64,000 bases of DNA from Liolophura sinensis (Eukaryota; Mollusca; Polyplacophora; Chitonida; Chitonidae). Position 1 is the first letter of the stretch. Each line of letters starts with the position of its first letter. The translations under genes were made by a program, and so were the position numbers. Positions 56,030 through 64,000 of this stretch are shown here, one piece after another. The notes under the pieces were generated by a model, which was not told the origin of the DNA, ran no database searches, and worked only from the letters and a program-made list of their open reading frames with translations. Location: the NCBI RefSeq assembly GCF_032854445.1, contig NC_088295.1:67921058-67985057 (forward strand). The letters are read 5' to 3'.

Positions 56030-56674
56030 GTAAGTGAACATGTGCCTACAGAAATCCGTATGTTATTAATCAAAGTTTACAGAGGCAGTGATGGAAAATT
56101 TGTTTTAAGTCGAGGCAGATGAATTATTTCTATGCAATTTTTTTGTTGGTGGTGACAAAAATGAACCCGTTCATGAAAAATCTATTGTAGTTCAAATACG
56201 AATACTGGCGCCAGATATCAAATGATCATTTCCCCGCTCCCCAGTAACGTGCAGTGGTTCCGGTTGTGTGCTGCAAAACTGATTGTATGTGCGGGGTCTT
56301 CAATTTCTGCTTGATTTCCTGGCACTCTGTCAGCAGTCTGAAGAGTTTGAACGTTGAGTTTCACTGAAGGCTTTGTATTCAAACATTAAATTTTGACTAA
56401 AATTGATGTGCATACTGGCCTACAGACTACCGGTACATGATAATCTACATATGAGTTATCATATAGGCCCTAATAATGATCTGAGTCAGTGGTACTGGTT
56501 GTCCATCACAGAGTGTTATTTTAAAAATTCCTAAATTCATCAGTGTCGCAATAAGTGTCAAAATTGTAAACTAGTGTACTGTCTATCGAGATGGCCTGTA
56601 GATAGTAGGGACAGTAATGGTATCATACAATGCATAATATTTGTTTTTTGTCAATGGGACTCATCTTGTTTTGT

Positions 56675-56967
56675 AAAGGACTGCTTTAGTGGCCTAGTGG
56701 TTAGAGTGTGCATCTCAGTGTCGGAAGATCTGGAATCAAACCTTGGCTGGGACAAACCAAAGACTGAAAATATGGTACCGCGTTTGGTGCTCAGTCATGT
56801 CAGTGCTGGAGGTTTGAACAAGGGAGCAGAGCCATGTCAGGATAATGTGACAGTGTGGGATGTGATATCTGGTGATGGCAGCACTTCAGCAACATAGATT
56901 CACCCTGCCAGAAGAAGACACAGTATACATGCACACACCGAATGACGACTTCTTGTCATATAACTGA
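56675..56967 (+). mobile_element. tRNA-headed SINE of a third family, copy B
   Basis: Counterpart of 52063-52355 in the duplicated segment; not an independent insertion. Confidence 0.65.
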
Positions 56968-57528
56968 AGAAAACCCCCAAACCCCAAATGTACATACAAT
57001 TTTTTCTACATACCATTGTCAGATTAAGTTTCCAAAAAACATCATCACAAAAGGATACTATAATATGGTTTACAGTAAGATTTGGGAAAACCTTTTTATT
57101 AGTTTGCATGGAGTTGATGAGACAAATTGTGAAAGAAAAGTCCAGTCACAGTAACTGTATAATTCAAAGACCAGAGTTTTTACTTTCATTTAGTAAGGTC
57201 AAGGATTGATAATAGGTAGTACTATTTCCTCTCTTGCAGAAATGGTCATGGAATATTAATTGGAGCTTAACACCGCACTCAAGACTTCAATTTCTGTGAC
57301 AGTGGTCAGGTGAATAGAGTTGACTGGTTGTAGGAAACCTAACAGTATCGAGCCAAAACAAAAACACCACTCCTCGCCACATATATGACAAATTTCTTGA
57401 GTTTAAGCCACAGCTGAATCAAACATACGGGACCAGGCCCATGGATTATGAAGCTGTCTTAGACCCAAGTCCATCTTGATGTTAAAACTATGTCTGATTT
57501 AGGTTTAAGAAAGGTTTGTGATCCTGTG

Positions 57529-57657
57529 CCCAGTTTCATGAAGCTCCCTTAACATTACGAGTTTGCAACTACCATGACAACGTAATGCCCACAGCACTGG
57601 TTGCTGTGGTCGTTAAGCGAACGTATAACGTTAAGAGTGCTTTGTGTAACCGCTGGG
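57529..57657. mobile_element. Small MITE-like element, copy B
   Basis: Counterpart of 52923-53051 in the duplicated segment. Confidence 0.5.
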
Positions 57658-58370
57658 GCCAGGTTTCAAGGACACCACATCATTGGTCAAGGTCTCAGTG
57701 ACTACAGCAAAAACAAACACGTAGTCAAACATAAGGAAGAAATCAAAAAAGATAGGATACATTGGTACATTCTAATAAAAGTGACAGGATGGCAATTGTA
57801 GCTAGTATGTAGTGGTATGTTATCGGAATCAGCCATCGAGCGCCCAGCAACAGTGGGATGGGGGTTTGGAGGGTGTAATCTAGGCTAGTGCAATATGACA
57901 TTACACATTAATGAGCATATAAAGAGAGATAAAAGAGATTTGTTTGTTTTCTGAATTCACCACCATATTTAATGAAATAAGAAAATGTGTACATATTTTG
58001 TTGCTCGTATGCTAATTGCATATTTCCTTGGGAGTGTGGCCTAAGCTTTTTCTTGCTCGCATGTTTATTACTGCTTTGGTTCCTGAGGAGTGTAGCCCAT
58101 ACTTGAGACAAGGAAGTTAGGTTTACTTCCTCTCAAAACTAATAACTTCTAAGTAAAGAATTTTGTGATTATTTATTAGGGTTGGTGATCATACACTTTA
58201 CTTTAAGTTTTTATCCTTTTTTTTTTTTTTTTTTTTTTGTGTAAAATATTTCAAGGAGCCTTCAGAAGTTTGAACAGGTTTGAAAATGGCAAATGTATAA
58301 AATGGATAGGATATGGTTATGTAGGGCTAACTGAAGTTGACGCGTGTCCTCAGCATAATTATGTTGGCGT

Positions 58371-58615
58371 TCAGCATGAAGGGGATAGTGCAACGGCTGG
58401 TTGACCAGTATCAGTATAATGGCTTTGGCAAGGCAGCTTTCTTCCCTTTGGTAAGGCATCTCAGTGAAGCAGCACTAGATAAAAGCGCGGTGGAAATCTG
58501 TCCTGCACCAAGGAGGCACATTACATGCACTCTAAGGATCCCTTCATTGTCATATGACGATATGGAAAATTGTTAAGTACGACGTTAAACCTCAATCACT
58601 CATTCACTCACTCAG
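58371..58615 (+). mobile_element. 5'-truncated SINE of the (CACT)n-tailed family
   Basis: Shares GGGGATAGTGCAACGGCTGG, CAGTGAAGCAGCACTAGATA and AAGTACGACGTTAAACCTCA with the copy at 2933-3250, ending in CACTCATTCACTCACTC. The tRNA-like head is missing. Confidence 0.8.
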
Positions 58616-59703
58616 AATAATTAGGACATGAAGTGAGAGAAGAGTGACACCTGCCATATTTCTTCACCACGTGTAGAGTGCTTTCCTGTGCTAGGAACGG
58701 CTTTGTTAAGTCTGCTTTTCTTTTTGTATCATTATCTAGGTGTTCAAACATACATCTATACATGTGTTTACTTAGTTGTAGACATGCCTATTTCATATTC
58801 TTTTGTCAGTCCTAGTCTTGGGTGCATTGTAAAGGTTACCTGAGGGCTGGGAACATGGCCTGGCACGTAAACATGTTTTGTTAGATATTTAAAGAACCGT
58901 TTTGACACTTGTGCTGTTATATACATACACAATACAATACATTAATTCAAGCAACAGAGTAAATGTATATATAATGTCATACAGCATAGAAGGTTTGCTC
59001 TGTACAAAAAGGACTTGTCTTTCGTAGACGGAGATCCAGAGCTATATCAATCTTCATCTAGTTTAAGATTCAGATTCTGTGTAGAATATTACGTCAAGTA
59101 CAGTAAGTTTTCTACAGTTTTGGAAGGCATCATGTACATGTGGTTTTGTAAATGGAACGGTAATTGTTTGTACCCTGGCTTACGCTTCCACAGTGTGAGG
59201 GAAAGCATGATGACCTGTTGGTTTAGAAAGGAGACCTTGTCCAGTGTCTCGTGATATGATACTGTTTTATTTATGATATGGTAGCATTGTGATTGTCTTT
59301 TGTTTTTGTTGTCTTCCCCATGTTTCTGTTGTCATATGTCAGTGGAATATGCTGTTACATCTACATGTACATACATGTAGCTGTAGGACAGATAATGTTC
59401 TATACATGGCTAGGTCTTGTGTGGAATCAAAGGAAATTTTACCATTTTGCATTTGGTTTTCGATTGTTTTAAATCTTGAAGTTTCATGCATTAAATTTTT
59501 TTTTTACGTACTAAAGTTATATTTGGAGATTTACTGAACTTTTAATATGTCTGCATTTAGTGGTTTCAAGTGTTAGAGTGCTTCACTGATTTTGTTGACT
59601 GTAGCTATAATTATTAAAGTTAGAATTGTTGATTCTGAAAGACAATACTAACTAATAGTTTTTTTTTTTTTTTATCTTTGTCTTTTTGCAGGTAGACGAC
59701 AAA

Positions 59704-62632
<2,929 letters not shown>

Positions 62633-64000
62633 GTATGTCAAACGTCATAATTTACAATGGACAAACACCTAAGATTAGTATAAGGAATCCTGAAATCTCA
62701 GATTGAAGCAGAAGTTGATTTATTCATACATTTAATGAGTATGTGTAAAGTATTTTTTGAAAGCAGAATTTGATGTGTCAACCATAGAATTACATGACCA
62801 AATGTGTTTCTTTCATGCTATACGCCCCTTCAACGACCTGTAATATGCGGGCACCTGTCCAACACGTCCAGCGGCCAATGTATTTTGCCACCAAATTCTA
62901 TATCAGCCTGTCCTGAGCGGTCGAGACTTTCAACAGTAATAATGATTGCCGCATGGGACATTCAAAAATTTCAAAATGGCGACCACCCGACCTCAATAGT
63001 TTTTGTGGTGATTAAAAGTTACAACCTGCCACTTTGTGATGACAAGTGAAGTGTTTACATTATTGGTCAATAGCAGTGAAGTCTATTGTCTTTAATCAGG
63101 CCTAGCTGGTTATTGTCCGGACACCCCGGCACTGTGGCAGTGGATTAGCTCCATGCTGAGGTCCTCGCTATGAATGCCATAAACAGCGGGCAAACTCGGA
63201 TATAATCTGACCTCCTGTGGTTCCTCCCATAAATGGTTTCTTTGACAAATTATCTGGCTTGCTCGGCCATTATCTTTGCAGGCAAATGGTGTTGTGTTTT
63301 TATTTTGCGTGGCCAAAATATTGCCTGTACCAGACACATGGAGAAAGTGGTCTTCCTTCGCTCGTACATGTTGTTGTTTTTTCACTGGTAATGGCAAATA
63401 TGATTGAGCATCTCAGCAGTCTGTCATTTACAGTCCAAAACTTTGTTAGAATAGTCATTTATACCTACGTAGGCCAAACTAGCACATGGCTTTGTAGGGC
63501 TTGACAATGATGGGAAGAAAGTTCTCCTGTCATGCGTGCCCTCATCTGAAACTCTTTCTGTAATCACCTGTTAAATGCATGAAGTCCATTGATCTACCCC
63601 ACAAAACTTGAAATTATTGAGGTATTATTTTACCACAATTGTTATATTTCTATGAAATTTATGTAGTAGAACAGATTAGTGCTGTAACAGTTATGAGTGA
63701 GTGAGTGAGTGAGTGAGTGAAAGTTTTAACGTGTAACAATTATGTATAAGATTATTATGTAGGCCTACACGTGTAGATTTTCTGAAAGTTAATTCAGTTG
63801 TGATTTGGCTTGGTCTTCACAACCCTGTCTTACGTGGCCAACTGTCATATGCGGCCACTTTTTACATGTCCCTTCACTGGCCGCATACAACAGGTTTGAC
63901 TGTATATATATGTACATGTTTGATTATTTTTCAAGATCGAATATAAAGCAACTTGTATCTGCATATTTCTCCACATAAAATATAATTCAAACAAGAAAAA
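62633..64000 (+). other. CTP synthase intron 4, incomplete
   Basis: No exon matching the next part of CTP synthase is visible before the window ends. The minus-strand frame at 63110-63397 has no recognisable match or splice context. Confidence 0.6.
63694..63741 (-). mobile_element. SINE tail fragment with (GAGT)n
   Basis: The tandem GTGA units followed by AAGTTTTAACGTGTAACA are, on the minus strand, the tail of the (CACT)n SINE family (…TACGACGTTAAAC then CACTCACTC). Only the tail is left. Confidence 0.5.

Larger units (their letters stand above)
53745..58134. repeat. 4.4-kb duplicated segment, copy B
   Basis: Begins inside the HDAC8 exon 2 array and continues through HDAC8 exon 1, the promoter region and the two mobile elements, ending where copy A meets the gap. 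After 58134 the sequence is unique and leads to CTP synthase. Confidence 0.95.

Noticed and set aside
63110-63397. Minus-strand open frame of 95 codons in the CTP synthase intron
   Set aside because: No similarity recognised and no splice sites; probably chance.

Overview
The window is nuclear DNA from an animal, most likely a mollusc. All three genes are split by GT-AG introns and encode animal proteins. The dispersed repeats include a tRNA-headed SINE whose tail reads GTACGGCGTAAAACACCAAT, which I associate with molluscan genomes. The palindromic word ACATGT is also very frequent. I cannot name the species.

Layout. (1) Positions 1-12470 hold no convincing coding exon and are upstream or 5' intron sequence with SINE pieces. 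(2) Positions 12490-32932 (+) hold a complete ten-exon RAB3IP/Rabin8 gene, the Sec2-type exchange factor for Rab8. Its sequence lacks one base in exon 5. (3) Positions 33.6-38.7 kb are intergenic, with a degenerate tandem repeat and a SINE nested in a SINE. (4) Positions 39118-50938 (-) hold HDAC8 in twelve exons, with all zinc ligands and catalytic residues present and an extra N-terminal region of about 325 residues. (5) Positions 49154-53544 and 53745-58134 are two nearly identical 4.4 kb copies of the HDAC8 5' end and promoter, separated by exactly 200 N. This looks like two haplotypes laid end to end by the assembler. (6) Positions 59704-62632 (+) hold the first four coding exons of CTP synthase, which runs off the right edge. 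HDAC8 and CTP synthase are head to head and probably share a promoter.

Most unusual feature. HDAC8 carries two separate tandem arrays, and in each the repeated unit is the 3' end of a coding exon plus its own 5' splice site. The 84-bp array (46441-48112) multiplies the end of exon 4 about 20 times and keeps 19 copies of the donor CTAG|GTGAG. The 58-61-bp array (about 48775-49475) multiplies the end of exon 2 12 times and keeps 11 copies of GTAGGT. In both, splicing from donor 1 gives a normal HDAC8, donor 2 gives an in-frame insertion (28 or 20 residues), and every later donor runs through a stop codon. The repeated protein segments correspond to the L1 and L2 loops at the rim of the HDAC8 active site. 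A third array, 51 copies of a 56-bp unit with a 10-unit higher-order period, fills most of intron 7.

No retrovirus-like or other capsid-bearing element, CRISPR array, rRNA or free-standing tRNA gene was seen.
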